The notes under the pieces were generated by a model. It was not told the DNA's origin and searched no databases. It was given only the letters and a program-made list of their open reading frames with translations. The position numbers and the translations under genes were made by a program. From positions 1 through 38,190 of the IMG/VR virus record IMGVR_UViG_3300044797_000025: a DNA stretch of 38,190 nucleotides. The stretch is one strand, 5' to 3'. Shown here one piece after another: positions 5,750 to 14,944 of the stretch. The stretch comes from a virus. Each line of letters begins with the position of its first letter. The first letter of the stretch is position 1.

Positions 5750-5914
5750 TCATTTTCGGAAGATGGCATAGATGCTAACCACAAGAGACGTTATAGAAAG
5801 CATCTGTGCGACAAGCGTATTAACGTTATTCTGCGCTAAATTCAAAGCTTTCTCAGCCGCTCTTATTTGTTCCTCTAGGCGGATTATTCTTTCTTTCATT
5901 TCTTCTTCGAGCAT
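5750..5914 (-). CDS. XhlA-like small membrane protein, 54 aa
   Basis: Starts MLEEEMKERIIRLEEQIRAA, a coiled coil to about residue 36, then one C-terminal transmembrane helix (MLSITSLVVSIYAIF). This order is that of the XhlA haemolysin/holin-accessory family. I chose ATG 5914, four bases after the stop of the previous gene, over the longer frame from 5953. It sits just ahead of the spanin-like gene, so it is a fair candidate for the holin or its partner. Confidence 0.65.
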   Translation of the reverse strand: MLEEEMKERIIRLEEQIRAAEKALNLAQNNVNTLVAQMLSITSLVVSIYAIFRK

Positions 5915-5918
5915 AGTC

Positions 5919-6296
5919 TTAGGGTAATTGCCCAGAATTGATCTGTGAAACAACCGCCGAAACTGCTTGCGCTTGTGTTATCGGACCAAGAGGAGTCGGC
6001 AAGAGAGCCCGAATCGAATTGATTTGATTAAGAAGCACAATCAAAATGGCCTGCTGAAGAACTGAGACGCTATCCGTTCCGCTCTGTAATGCCAGTCCTG
6101 CTTGAGCTTGTGAAGCCGCTAGAAGCTGAGCGGGAGTAGGAGGAATAGGGGCGCTTGCGATCAATCCGGCTGTGTAAGCATCCTGGGTGATAAATGTGCA
6201 AGTAAGTCCTTGCGCGGCGAGCATCGTTGTAATCTGCGCTTGTGTCATTCCCCCGAAAGAAACATAGGCCCCATCGGATCTTAGAGCGTAAATCAT
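5919..6296 (-). CDS. Hypothetical tail-region protein, 125 aa
   Basis: MIYALRSDGAYVSFGGMTQA at the start is a short beta segment. An Ala/Gln/Pro-rich helical part follows, with PIPPTPAQLLAASQAQAGLA in the middle. It lies directly after the second fibre gene and before the lysis genes, a position often taken by fibre-associated or chaperone proteins. No specific family is recognised. Confidence 0.65.
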   Translation of the reverse strand: MIYALRSDGAYVSFGGMTQAQITTMLAAQGLTCTFITQDAYTAGLIASAPIPPTPAQLLAASQAQAGLALQSGTDSVSVLQQAILIVLLNQINSIRALLPTPLGPITQAQAVSAVVSQINSGQLP

Positions 6297-7826
6297 TTAC
6301 CGAACCCTCCTAGCCGTAATTGATCCGGTATCTACTACGGGTGTTCCTGCAGAAAATACCGCTTTTACTTTTAGGTATATTGTTGTGCTGGCGGCAATGG
6401 ATACCCGAACATTTGCAATCACAATTTGTGTCTCTGCGGGTGTTGTGGAACTAGAAGAATTTAGAAGAAGCATTCTGTTGAAAGCATTAGCGCTTGTAAA
6501 GGAGTTCCCTGATTCGCCAGTCGACACATATAAAAGTTGTTCTGTCCATGTTGCTGTTCCTATCGAATAATTCACCATCCCAGTAACATTCCAATCACCA
6601 CTCGATAAAACAATCGAAGTTATATCTTGCCCCATATTTGTGGTTGTTATGTTGACAGATCCTACTGACGAGAAAACATATTCGCCAACATTCCCGGCAA
6701 GAGCGTTATCAGCCAAGGTTGACCCGACCACCCCATAAAGGCTGGTACTTGAAAATTGGATATTTTGACCATAGAGTGCGGGTCCATTCTGATAGAAAGT
6801 TGTTCCCGGCAGAATCGTGTTTGATGTATGAAGAACAACATATCCACCACTTCCTAAGATCGTCCGTGTTGAGATTGTGACGGCCAGGCTCGATATCGTC
6901 ACTTCTGAGACTTGGTTAGGAGAGAAAACCATGTTGCCGCCGCCGTTAGCAGTCGTCGCCGTCTCAATATCCATTTCGCCGCCGTTCCAAAAGTTCATGT
7001 TCTGCTGAGAACTCTGGTTCGACTGAACTTCGTTTGTTTGCGGCGATCCGTTATTGCCGATGACAAGAGATCCTAAATTAGCCCCATAGCGAGTTAGGTT
7101 GAGCGGTTTCTGATCCAATATCTGAAATTGCGTTGCTTGGTTTTGACTACCTACCGTGAATATCGGTTGACCGCCCGCGCCTGGGGCGCTTCCGCTGTAC
7201 ACAGTTAAAACTCCTGGAGACGGATCAGTGGTTCCGGCAAGGTTTGTTACGGTCATAGAGCTTTGAATGGTCATGCTGGAAGAGGTAACATAACTTAAAG
7301 CACCGCTAAGGGTTCCAGAATTATTGTATTGAATTTGACCTGAAGTTCCCCCTGCCCCAACGTTCGCAGAAGGCAAAATACCGCCAACAGAATTTGAGTT
7401 CGTAAGATTAACTGCCGCCCATGTCGGTATTTGACCAGCTCCACCCGATTGAAGAACGCCGCCAGATGCACCAATTGACCCAGAAATTGACCACGGCCCA
7501 TTCTGATAGAAAGTCGCTCCTGCAATGATGGTGTTTGAAGAAACTTGGATTGTACTTACCAAAACACCGAACTCATTTGTCCAAGTAAACGAGCCAGGAG
7601 AAACAATCCCGCTTCCGCTACCCCCACCAGAAGCACTTATCGTTACGCCTGACGACGTTGTGGATACGGTAATATTCGATCCCGCTCCTATACTTGTCGT
7701 TGAAAGAGCGGTTATATAATCAGGGTTCCCGGTAAACGGATTAAAGACGGTCTTGGTCTGCTCTGCGTAAGTACATGAGCAAAGAAAGACAATCAGGGGA
7801 ATTGATAGGTGGTTCTTAAAGACCAT
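6297..7826 (-). CDS. Fibre-like protein with signal peptide, 509 aa
   Basis: Starts at ATG 7826 with MVFKNHLSIPLIVFLCSCTY, a signal peptide with a lipobox-like Cys (FLCSC). A longer frame from 7934 lacks this logic and overlaps the previous gene. Then comes FNPFTGNPDYITAL and a Ser/Thr/Gly-rich beta region typical of phage fibres. It has an internal repeat (ATFYQNGP and TTFYQNGP) and a module at about residues 160-319 shared with the 835-residue protein (MNFWNGGEMDI). The C-terminal third looks like a compact beta domain. Likely a surface or tail-fibre protein. The signal is unusual for a virion part. Confidence 0.75.
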   Translation of the reverse strand: MVFKNHLSIPLIVFLCSCTYAEQTKTVFNPFTGNPDYITALSTTSIGAGSNITVSTTSSGVTISASGGGSGSGIVSPGSFTWTNEFGVLVSTIQVSSNTIIAGATFYQNGPWSISGSIGASGGVLQSGGAGQIPTWAAVNLTNSNSVGGILPSANVGAGGTSGQIQYNNSGTLSGALSYVTSSSMTIQSSMTVTNLAGTTDPSPGVLTVYSGSAPGAGGQPIFTVGSQNQATQFQILDQKPLNLTRYGANLGSLVIGNNGSPQTNEVQSNQSSQQNMNFWNGGEMDIETATTANGGGNMVFSPNQVSEVTISSLAVTISTRTILGSGGYVVLHTSNTILPGTTFYQNGPALYGQNIQFSSTSLYGVVGSTLADNALAGNVGEYVFSSVGSVNITTTNMGQDITSIVLSSGDWNVTGMVNYSIGTATWTEQLLYVSTGESGNSFTSANAFNRMLLLNSSSSTTPAETQIVIANVRVSIAASTTIYLKVKAVFSAGTPVVDTGSITARRVR

Positions 7827-8050
7827 ATAACCCCTGTGAGCGTGGAATAGTCGGACACCAGATTGTTTGTGTCGTAGCGATACGACGTAATGACCCAGCC
7901 AGGCGACGTTTGCGCCGTGTTCGGAGCCGCCCATCCCTGATACAAGATCCCGTTGTTTGGACCGCTGTTATCTAAAAGAACTTGCGGCGGTGTTCGGCCT
8001 AGTTCGTATTGAAGAAGCTTTTCAGGGACAGGTAGAATTATTCCGCTCAT
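7793..8050 (-). CDS. Small protein between hydrolase and fibre, 85 aa
   Basis: ATG 8050 overlaps the hydrolase TGA and the end overlaps the fibre start by 34 bases. MSGIILPVPEKLLQYELGRT opens it; the rest is beta-type (GWVITSYRYD). Its place suggests a fibre or spike accessory. No domain is recognised. Confidence 0.6.
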   Translation of the reverse strand: MSGIILPVPEKLLQYELGRTPPQVLLDNSGPNNGILYQGWAAPNTAQTSPGWVITSYRYDTNNLVSDYSTLTGVIWSLRTTYQFP

Positions 8051-10101
8051 TGGATTAGAACTCCTCCATTAACGGTCAGCGCTCCGTTAAACGTCGCGAG
8101 CGGGCCTGATCCTGAGATGATGGTCGCTAAATTCTGCCGCGCCGTTTCCCAGTCGCTTGGGTTAAGATCCCAGGGCCTACCGCCATAATGGTAAGTACAA
8201 TCCGCGCTCGTAAAACAGGTGATGTCCCACAATGCCTTCGGAACAAGCGTTTCGACAATAGCTGTTGTCGAGCTGGGATTAATGGCATAGGACGTTTTCA
8301 GATAATCGTAGTCGTTAATTGAGCGCCGAACAAGTTTTGCGCGAAGACTCATCACAGGCCCCAAGAATCCTAAGTTAGCCGCCGTGTAAGTCGATACCTC
8401 TGTCCCTGGATACATCCAGACGCCATCCCCATTCCCATAGTTATATCCGTAATGACCAAAACTCGCGCTTGTCGATGGGTAACTGTCATATCCGAAGGTC
8501 TTCGCTTGGTTCCATAAAGGGTTTTCAAAAGGCGTCTGATTGCCGGGGTTGTACCAGTTATCCGTTTGCCACTGAAAATGGCCCTGCACGCCTTTCACGT
8601 AGTCGGCCCAAACTCCTTCCCATGCTGATACGCCATCATCCTCAGTCGCATTTGGCGTCCCGTTTGTTGGGGGATGACCATTGTAGGCCCATCCCTGCGT
8701 CGATCCCGTTGTTTCATAAGCCGCCGCCGCGCTGATCCAGTTGGTCTGCGTGTATCCCGTTGGTCCGTACCAACCTGTCGAAGCAGGCATGTTGATATAT
8801 GGCGCAGTCGCAAGAGGAAGAACCCATTTGTTCGTCACCCAGGAATTGACCGTGTAACCTGAAGTCTGCGCCGCCGAAATCGTACTCATCCACGTTGACC
8901 ACTCGTTTGTAAGCGTGAGATTTGATGGTTCATCAGCTAAATAAACAAATGACCGCGTGCCTGGATAATTGTTTTTGAAGTAAGCGCCCCAACTTGACGT
9001 AGCAACGGAAAAGAGCGTCGAATTCGTTTGACTCCAATTCGGATTGAGTGTCCATTGGCCGTAGGTTCCGATTGAGTAAATGGATAAGCCAGTCCCGATC
9101 CCTGGTCCCTGATAACCGTAAGAGGACGTGAAAAGGTTTCCACTAAGCATCAGTTGGTATTTCGCTGACGGAAAGAAGCTGGTAGTCACATCCGGCTCAT
9201 CGCCTATCGGAATCATTCTGTGACGATGGAGAGCTTGATAGAAAGCCTCATCCGTTGACACACAAGCCGCTGTCGCACATCCAGCGCCATGCGCGATACC
9301 GTTCAGCCGATAATTGATGTTATCCTCATTTACGTCGGTGATATAGTTGTAGTTGGGTTGGTCTGGAAGCGTTCCGCTATAAACCGTGACATGGATAGGA
9401 ATAGCCGTCGAAAGCGTGACACCTTCGTAAACGTTCAATGTCCCAGAATAAAATCCAGCAGTAAGCGCTTTTCTTAAATATATATCAATCCATACCCCTT
9501 GACTGGTGCTGGCGGCGACAGGGAACGTTGTCTCACATTCTTCTGGTATAAGTGCGTCTGGAAAGAATTTGTTGGCGTCCGGGCGCGTAGACCAAAGGCA
9601 CGATCCGTTACAGATCCCGTCATTGTTTCCGTTCACCGTGTAAGGATTTTGGAACCGGGGGGGAACGTCTCGTTCTTCATAGGGTTGATACGGCCACTGG
9701 GTTTCAGACATCCCTTGAATCTGAACGTAAGTGGAAACGAAAACTTCCACATCTCTATTGGCGTAGTTCGTGACGGAAGCGCAAAGAACGTCAGTACTTG
9801 AAATGACGGAACCGCCAGGCCCGCTAATCGGGCTCAGTGACACGCTCACGCTCGACGCATTTGACGCGCCGCCCTGAAGCCAAAGCATTCCGCCAATCAT
9901 CTCATTGTGAAATCCGGCCATCTTAATGTTCGTACCGTCCCAGTTAGGAGAAATGGCGCAAGTCGAGCATGTCCCGTTCGGCCAGAGGTCTTGCTGAGAA
10001 ACTTTATACCCGCCGTTCCCGAACCACGCGCCGGAAAGGTTGACGTAACACTCGGCTTGAATAGGAAGAAGAACCCCAATAAAAATGATTGCCCATTTCA
10101 T
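8047..10101 (-). CDS. GH123/DUF4091-type glycoside hydrolase with signal peptide, 684 aa
   Basis: Sec signal peptide MKWAIIFIGVLLPIQAEC. Residues about 20-240 are a beta domain with the usual segment before the catalytic part (FFPDALIPEE, GVWIDIYLRKALTAGFYSG). The catalytic barrel carries FVYLADEPSN; Asp390-Glu391 match the adjacent Asp-Glu pair of GH123 N-acetyl-beta-galactosaminidases. Later hallmarks are FQWQTDNWYNPG, GDGVWMYPG and LRAKLVRRSINDYDYL. About ten cysteines, several paired, fit an exported protein. It sits among fibre genes, so it may be a spike or released enzyme cutting host surface glycan. Substrate is inferred from the family only. Confidence 0.75.
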   Translation of the reverse strand: MKWAIIFIGVLLPIQAECYVNLSGAWFGNGGYKVSQQDLWPNGTCSTCAISPNWDGTNIKMAGFHNEMIGGMLWLQGGASNASSVSVSLSPISGPGGSVISSTDVLCASVTNYANRDVEVFVSTYVQIQGMSETQWPYQPYEERDVPPRFQNPYTVNGNNDGICNGSCLWSTRPDANKFFPDALIPEECETTFPVAASTSQGVWIDIYLRKALTAGFYSGTLNVYEGVTLSTAIPIHVTVYSGTLPDQPNYNYITDVNEDNINYRLNGIAHGAGCATAACVSTDEAFYQALHRHRMIPIGDEPDVTTSFFPSAKYQLMLSGNLFTSSYGYQGPGIGTGLSIYSIGTYGQWTLNPNWSQTNSTLFSVATSSWGAYFKNNYPGTRSFVYLADEPSNLTLTNEWSTWMSTISAAQTSGYTVNSWVTNKWVLPLATAPYINMPASTGWYGPTGYTQTNWISAAAAYETTGSTQGWAYNGHPPTNGTPNATEDDGVSAWEGVWADYVKGVQGHFQWQTDNWYNPGNQTPFENPLWNQAKTFGYDSYPSTSASFGHYGYNYGNGDGVWMYPGTEVSTYTAANLGFLGPVMSLRAKLVRRSINDYDYLKTSYAINPSSTTAIVETLVPKALWDITCFTSADCTYHYGGRPWDLNPSDWETARQNLATIISGSGPLATFNGALTVNGGVLIQ

Positions 10102-12608
10102 TAATTACAGTACCAGGTTCCATTAAGACGTTTGGCGAACGCTCCGTTGCCTGATCCAGCGCAGACGCACGCCGCTGAAATAACGCCTACACAAGTGGCA
10201 GAAGTCGTGACGGTACAATCAGAACAATAGGCGATAGTTCCGTTCGCCGCATTTGGAAGCGTGGCGTTCGTGAAAGGAGAAAGCGTCACACCTGACGTAG
10301 ATATCGTTACCTCATTAACGGTCAGAGGCAAAAACACGATGTTCTTACCGCCACTGGAAGTTAAATCCGTCTGGATATCCATCTCGCCAGAATTCCAAAA
10401 GTTGATAAATTGATTGTTGGTTTGATCCGTGGTGATTTTCTGGTTGATGGTGTTGTTTAATTGTCCGACTTCCAAATGGCCTGACTGTGAACCGTAAGAG
10501 GTCATGCCAACAGCAGTCTGATCTTTAACGCTCAGTTGACCGGATTGATTCGCGCTTCCAACCATAAGAAGTGGTTGACCAGAATACGCCGCCCCACCAT
10601 AAACGTCAAGCACGCCAGGGGTACTATTCTGCGCCCCGTTGGTCGTTACCGACATCGAACTAGTTATGGTCATGCTGGAAGAGGTGACGAAGCTCTTAGC
10701 CCCGCCAAACGATCCGGCATTATCGTATTGGAGCTGACCTGTAGAGCCGCCAGGAGTGCCGCCACTTCCTGACCCACAAGCCGCGCCAGTATCGCCAAGC
10801 GTATAAGATCCCGTCCAATCAACACAGTGACCAGCCGTTACAGACGGGCCGCTTGAGGCAGTAACGGAATAAGTAGAGCCCGAAACTGTGAGAATAATAT
10901 TTCCGTTCCCAGCCCCATTAACCGTCATGCTCCCGACAGTAGCGCCATACGTCACGCCAAGACCGCCGGACCCAGAAACCGTGATGCTCGACGAGAAAGT
11001 ACGCATGTCCCCCTGAACCGCCGCCGCTGTCGCGACAACAGATCCTACGCCGGAAGCAGTCACGGCACCAGTTAGCGCAGTAATTCCGCCACCACCACCA
11101 CCGCCTGACGCAGATGAGATAGCAACCCAGCTTGTACTATTTGAGGCTGTCGATACGTATAAGGCGTTAAGCGTCGTATCATACCCCATGATTCCAGGCG
11201 TCGAGATAGAGATAGCGAACCGCTGGGTTGTTGTCCAACGCGGAGGAAGAAACCCTTTGTCGGTTGACCGAAGTTCAAGCTCTGCGTTCGCTTGCGGTTT
11301 TTCGTTTGTCGTGCATCCGAATTCGACGCAAGAGTTATCTAGGAATAGTCCTGATTGCTGTAGAGGGTCAACGACAAGAGCCGTATGCATGAGTCCATCC
11401 ACGCCGCCCATCACACGGAAAGCGCCAGGGATATCAGCCGGATCGCCCATCTGCACAAGAGCATCCCCACCGCGCTCGTTAAAGAGGGTCGTATTGCTAG
11501 GCGCAACCAGAAGGCCGCCTTGACTGGTTGTGTCGTTGTAAGTGCTGGAATAGACTTGATACCCACCCGTCCCAAATAGGGAATAACTTAGGTACTCAGG
11601 AGCATAACCAGTAATGCTTACCATCCCGTCGCCGCCGTAGCCAACAGGATTTGTGACAAAGGTATTTGCGGTAAATGCCCCACCAGGGACGTAGCTAAGG
11701 TTCGTCGTTCCTGCAAGAAGGCCGGCCGTAGTGCTTGCAAAAGGAACATCAAACTGTTGAAGGTTGCTCGTCGTTATAGAAGAAACGGTGATGACGCCCG
11801 TAGCATTAATCTGACCTGTTGAACTCATCACCAGAGGAAACGTTGCCGATGGCGTATTAGAAGGGAGCGTATAAACCGGATTTGAACTGGACGTATATGG
11901 GCTCCCTTGTATGAAAGTGTTTTTGCCATTGACGCTCTGTAATTCAAGTTGCGGAGAGACACCAGACCCGTCGACGTAATTGACGCTGAATACTGCCGGA
12001 CCTAAATCATTAAACACAAATGCCGGACCGGGAGAATTCGTTGGTCCCATTCCAGGGGAAGAGGTCGTAAAAACATCGAATTGACCATAGGTATAAAGAG
12101 CCGGAATACCAAGGATATCACTTGGCGTAAAAAGAGTGTTTGATTGTAGCGTCGGACCAGGAGGAAGAACAAGCGTTCCGGCAGTAAGCTGGCCCGTCAC
12201 GTTCTCGCTCGAAATCGTGACAGGAATTGAAATGGCGACGCTTGAACTGGTCGCATTAAACCCAGCTATCCCAGAAACAACGTTCGATGATCCCGTCTGC
12301 GAATAGGCCGCAATCTGGTTCTTCGGAGAAACCGTAATTGTCCCAGACGCTCCAGATCCACCGCCGCCAGCCCCGCATACCCCGCCTGTCCCCTGAATAC
12401 CGCCATTCACGCTTTCAAGGCATTGAACGCCAGTCACATACGTTAAACTTAGGCTTGTCGTTACCGTTCCAGTAGACGTATTGAACCCGCCGGATTGCGT
12501 TGCGCCCGTCGACAATTGGACGTAGGAGATGATCGGGCCTATAGACCACACTTGAGAGGCCAAAAATAATGAAAAGAATGTCTTGCTAAAGAGAGATTTA
12601 AGGTTCAC
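10101..12608 (-). CDS. Large fibre-like protein with signal peptide, 835 aa
   Basis: Starts at GTG 12608 (AAGGA upstream) with MNLKSLFSKTFFSLFLASQV, a probable signal peptide. The body is Ser/Thr/Gly-rich beta repeats. A TDKGFLPPRWTTTQRF segment is typical of phage fibre tips, and a module near FINFWNSGEMDI is shared with the 509-residue fibre. The C-terminus is Cys-rich (AYCSDCTVT, WYCN) like the small 25531 protein. Most likely a host-facing fibre. It stops against the hydrolase start, so the three genes are one unit. The export signal is odd for a virion protein. Confidence 0.75.
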   Translation of the reverse strand: MNLKSLFSKTFFSLFLASQVWSIGPIISYVQLSTGATQSGGFNTSTGTVTTSLSLTYVTGVQCLESVNGGIQGTGGVCGAGGGGSGASGTITVSPKNQIAAYSQTGSSNVVSGIAGFNATSSSVAISIPVTISSENVTGQLTAGTLVLPPGPTLQSNTLFTPSDILGIPALYTYGQFDVFTTSSPGMGPTNSPGPAFVFNDLGPAVFSVNYVDGSGVSPQLELQSVNGKNTFIQGSPYTSSSNPVYTLPSNTPSATFPLVMSSTGQINATGVITVSSITTSNLQQFDVPFASTTAGLLAGTTNLSYVPGGAFTANTFVTNPVGYGGDGMVSITGYAPEYLSYSLFGTGGYQVYSSTYNDTTSQGGLLVAPSNTTLFNERGGDALVQMGDPADIPGAFRVMGGVDGLMHTALVVDPLQQSGLFLDNSCVEFGCTTNEKPQANAELELRSTDKGFLPPRWTTTQRFAISISTPGIMGYDTTLNALYVSTASNSTSWVAISSASGGGGGGGITALTGAVTASGVGSVVATAAAVQGDMRTFSSSITVSGSGGLGVTYGATVGSMTVNGAGNGNIILTVSGSTYSVTASSGPSVTAGHCVDWTGSYTLGDTGAACGSGSGGTPGGSTGQLQYDNAGSFGGAKSFVTSSSMTITSSMSVTTNGAQNSTPGVLDVYGGAAYSGQPLLMVGSANQSGQLSVKDQTAVGMTSYGSQSGHLEVGQLNNTINQKITTDQTNNQFINFWNSGEMDIQTDLTSSGGKNIVFLPLTVNEVTISTSGVTLSPFTNATLPNAANGTIAYCSDCTVTTSATCVGVISAACVCAGSGNGAFAKRLNGTWYCN

Positions 12609-12617
12609 AATATCCTT

Positions 12618-12809
12618 ATGGTTGAACTCGCCGCTTTTATATTTTTGATCCCGTTTTTCATAGCCGCGTTAATGATCGGTGCGTATATCATTGTTTTTTT
12701 CGTCATGGCGATCTTTGCGATTATCTGTTCCCCGTTCGTCCTTGCTGAAAAATTAATCACCAAGGCTACCCCGTTGTTTCATAAGGTATTTAGACACCGC
12801 ATCGCTTAA
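12618..12809 (+). CDS. Possible opposite-strand membrane protein, 63 aa
   Basis: Plus-strand frame MVELAAFIFLIPFFIAALMI with two hydrophobic helices (residues about 3-25 and 24-42) and a basic tail. It fills most of the 144-base gap between two minus genes and overlaps the end of the internal virion gene by 57 bases. No ribosome binding site is seen. The minus strand here has only a weak 33-codon frame ending at the fibre GTG. It would be the only plus-strand gene inside the 31-kb minus block. Confidence 0.35.
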   Translation: MVELAAFIFLIPFFIAALMIGAYIIVFFVMAIFAIICSPFVLAEKLITKATPLFHKVFRHRIA

Positions 12810-13940
12810 TGCCGCCGGAGTCAATTTAGCCACACCTGTTACTGCCCCTTTCAAATTCCCAGCTAAGTTTTCGCCCTTTAGCATATCGTGTAAAGCCGCC
12901 GCCGCTTTAGCCGTCATTCGATACCCGCCACGGTCTGCCGCTTCCTGAATAACACGCGTACCAAGACCCCCACGACCACCAGCTTCCCGCAATTCTCCAC
13001 GATTCTGAAGATGTTCCAAAGGATGAAGTTTTGATTGATCGCCTAGGGCATCAACATATTGTTTAGCCTTTTCTGATCCAAGCTTCTGGGCAATATCCGT
13101 ATCGTTTTCGCGGCTTAAAATGTTAGCTACATCCGTCTCAGCATTTACGGGTTGATAAAGCTTATTTCCAGCTGCCGCCTTATTGATTGTCGTCGCCGCA
13201 TCAGCAAGGCTTGCATGAGTTGGATTAGGACCACCGATTTCCTTGATATCGTTCAGGGCTGTATCCACACCGCCTAATTCCTTTGATGCTGATCCTGACC
13301 CAAGATATTTATCAATCGCAGGATTTGAGACGATTTTTTTGATGATGTCAGGAGATGCCGGACCAGCTTCATTACGTAAAGCACCAACTGTCTTTCCTGA
13401 TTTTTCAAGAAGAGCGTCAAGCGCCTTCTCTCGGCCAATGCCTGTCGAGAAAACGTCTGATAATCCGTTATCTCTCGCATAACTTGCCGCCGCGTCTAGT
13501 GCTTCTCGTCCTCCGCGCCCCTTTGCCATCTGGCCGAGTTGGCCCATTGTCCCGCCGAGACTCTTTAAGGTTTGATTATTCGCAATTCTCTCAATAGATG
13601 GCGTAAGATTCTCAGTCGTAGGAATAGCATCCGCTACGGCTCCTCCTAATTTTGCTGGGAGCGCGGCAATGCCCTTCCCGATATCGTAAATACTGCCAGG
13701 AGCTTCAGCTAATCCCATCCCGGCACCAACAGTTTGCAAAGCCTCTCCTGCTTTTTGTATCGGCGGTTTCTCTGCACCAGCAGGAAATTCATCTGATACT
13801 TGTGGCTCTGGAAACCCACCAGGAGTTGTTCCTGTAACTCTTGGAAGAGTAGGCGGGGCTTGTGCCGGATTATCGAGGTAATCAAACTTCCCGCCATCAG
13901 AAGCTTGACTTGTCGGCGTATCAAGATATTCAAATGCCAT
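12753..13940 (-). CDS. Probable internal virion (ejection) protein, 395 aa
   Basis: The N-terminus carries two short copies of an F-[ED]-YLD motif (FEYLDTP, FDYLDNP) in a Pro-rich leader, a form often found at the start of phage injected proteins. The rest is helical and Ala/Gly-rich, with no catalytic motif. Its place between nozzle and fibre genes, next to three similar large proteins, is that of podovirus ejection proteins. The family call is by position and composition. Confidence 0.65.
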   Translation of the reverse strand: MAFEYLDTPTSQASDGGKFDYLDNPAQAPPTLPRVTGTTPGGFPEPQVSDEFPAGAEKPPIQKAGEALQTVGAGMGLAEAPGSIYDIGKGIAALPAKLGGAVADAIPTTENLTPSIERIANNQTLKSLGGTMGQLGQMAKGRGGREALDAAASYARDNGLSDVFSTGIGREKALDALLEKSGKTVGALRNEAGPASPDIIKKIVSNPAIDKYLGSGSASKELGGVDTALNDIKEIGGPNPTHASLADAATTINKAAAGNKLYQPVNAETDVANILSRENDTDIAQKLGSEKAKQYVDALGDQSKLHPLEHLQNRGELREAGGRGGLGTRVIQEAADRGGYRMTAKAAAALHDMLKGENLAGNLKGAVTGVAKLTPAALSDAVSKYLMKQRGSLGD

Positions 13941-14944
13941 TATTTAACCCTTGCTGGTCTGCCGCCAATCGTAATTAGTGTTCCTGCCGGAAGATTCGCC
14001 GCTTCTGCGTCCTGTTCACTATCAAAGGACTGAGGCTGTCCTGATTGTGAGATTTGACGCATCAAAGATTTTGTTTCCTGTGAAGGATGAATAGTATCCA
14101 TCAGCTTTTGTATAAAACTCCGACTTTCGAGAGCGCGAGCTGACCCTTGTGTCGTCTCTGCTTCACGTCCGGCAATATTTCCTTGTATTTGAGCCCGCTG
14201 ATTTTTTAAAGATTCATCCCTAAACTCAGCCGTATTCTGAATGTCAGCCATCGCTTTGTTGTATTCAGCGATGGACGAAAAATACTTCGCCAGGGCTTGT
14301 GGGTTTTGCGTCAGTTTCGTTAGCTGATCAGGCGACAATTCAGGGAACATTTTCTTAGCTAAAAGTTGAGTCGCTAAAGCCTCGGTAGAACCAAGAGGCG
14401 ATTTACTCGTCATTCCCTCAAGAGCCTGTTTTTCCTTTAGCCCCGTCTGCTGTTGCTCGTTGAGGCTCTTGCCTTGATTAGCCGCACGTTCAGCAATCTG
14501 ATTCTCTCGTTCCGTGTAATTCGCCAAATGACCTGGATTGCCTTTCCCTGAAACCTGAATAAGATCATCCCCAAGACCAGTCATACGACGCCCGAGATTC
14601 TCTTTCCAACCGCCCTGTTGCTGGGCAATCATGTTCATAACAGCCGCTTGCTGATCTGGACCGAACTTATCAACTTGTTTCTCCTGGCCTTGGATGTAGT
14701 TGTCTAATGTTCCTTGTGGAACACCTGGATGGCTGTCGGCTATCTTTGTATCGCCATCAGAACCGCTCATTGCGGCTCCTTGTCCTGATCCTGCTAAATC
14801 CGGCGGCGGCGTGGGAGGCGCTTGTACCGCCGGAGGGGCGGAAGGAGCCCCAATAGGTTGCTGTTTCATCTGCTGTGTAAGCCATTGATTAACTAAACTG
14901 TCTTGATCGGGAGCAACAGCCCCACCGTCGTCGTAATGTCTCAT
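13940..14944 (-). CDS. Probable internal virion protein, 334 aa
   Basis: MRHYDDGGAVAPDQDSLVNQ begins a Pro/Gln-rich leader. A long helical middle follows, with QQQ and charged stretches. The end DAEAANLPAGTLITIGGRPA is a small module that recurs in phage proteins. The stop shares a base with the next start. It is probably injected or lies inside the capsid; no enzyme motif is present. Confidence 0.6.
   Translation of the reverse strand: MRHYDDGGAVAPDQDSLVNQWLTQQMKQQPIGAPSAPPAVQAPPTPPPDLAGSGQGAAMSGSDGDTKIADSHPGVPQGTLDNYIQGQEKQVDKFGPDQQAAVMNMIAQQQGGWKENLGRRMTGLGDDLIQVSGKGNPGHLANYTERENQIAERAANQGKSLNEQQQTGLKEKQALEGMTSKSPLGSTEALATQLLAKKMFPELSPDQLTKLTQNPQALAKYFSSIAEYNKAMADIQNTAEFRDESLKNQRAQIQGNIAGREAETTQGSARALESRSFIQKLMDTIHPSQETKSLMRQISQSGQPQSFDSEQDAEAANLPAGTLITIGGRPARVK

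Noticed and set aside
7827-7934. N-terminal extension of the 509-aa fibre
   Set aside because: It would bury the signal peptide inside the protein and overlaps the 85-aa gene.
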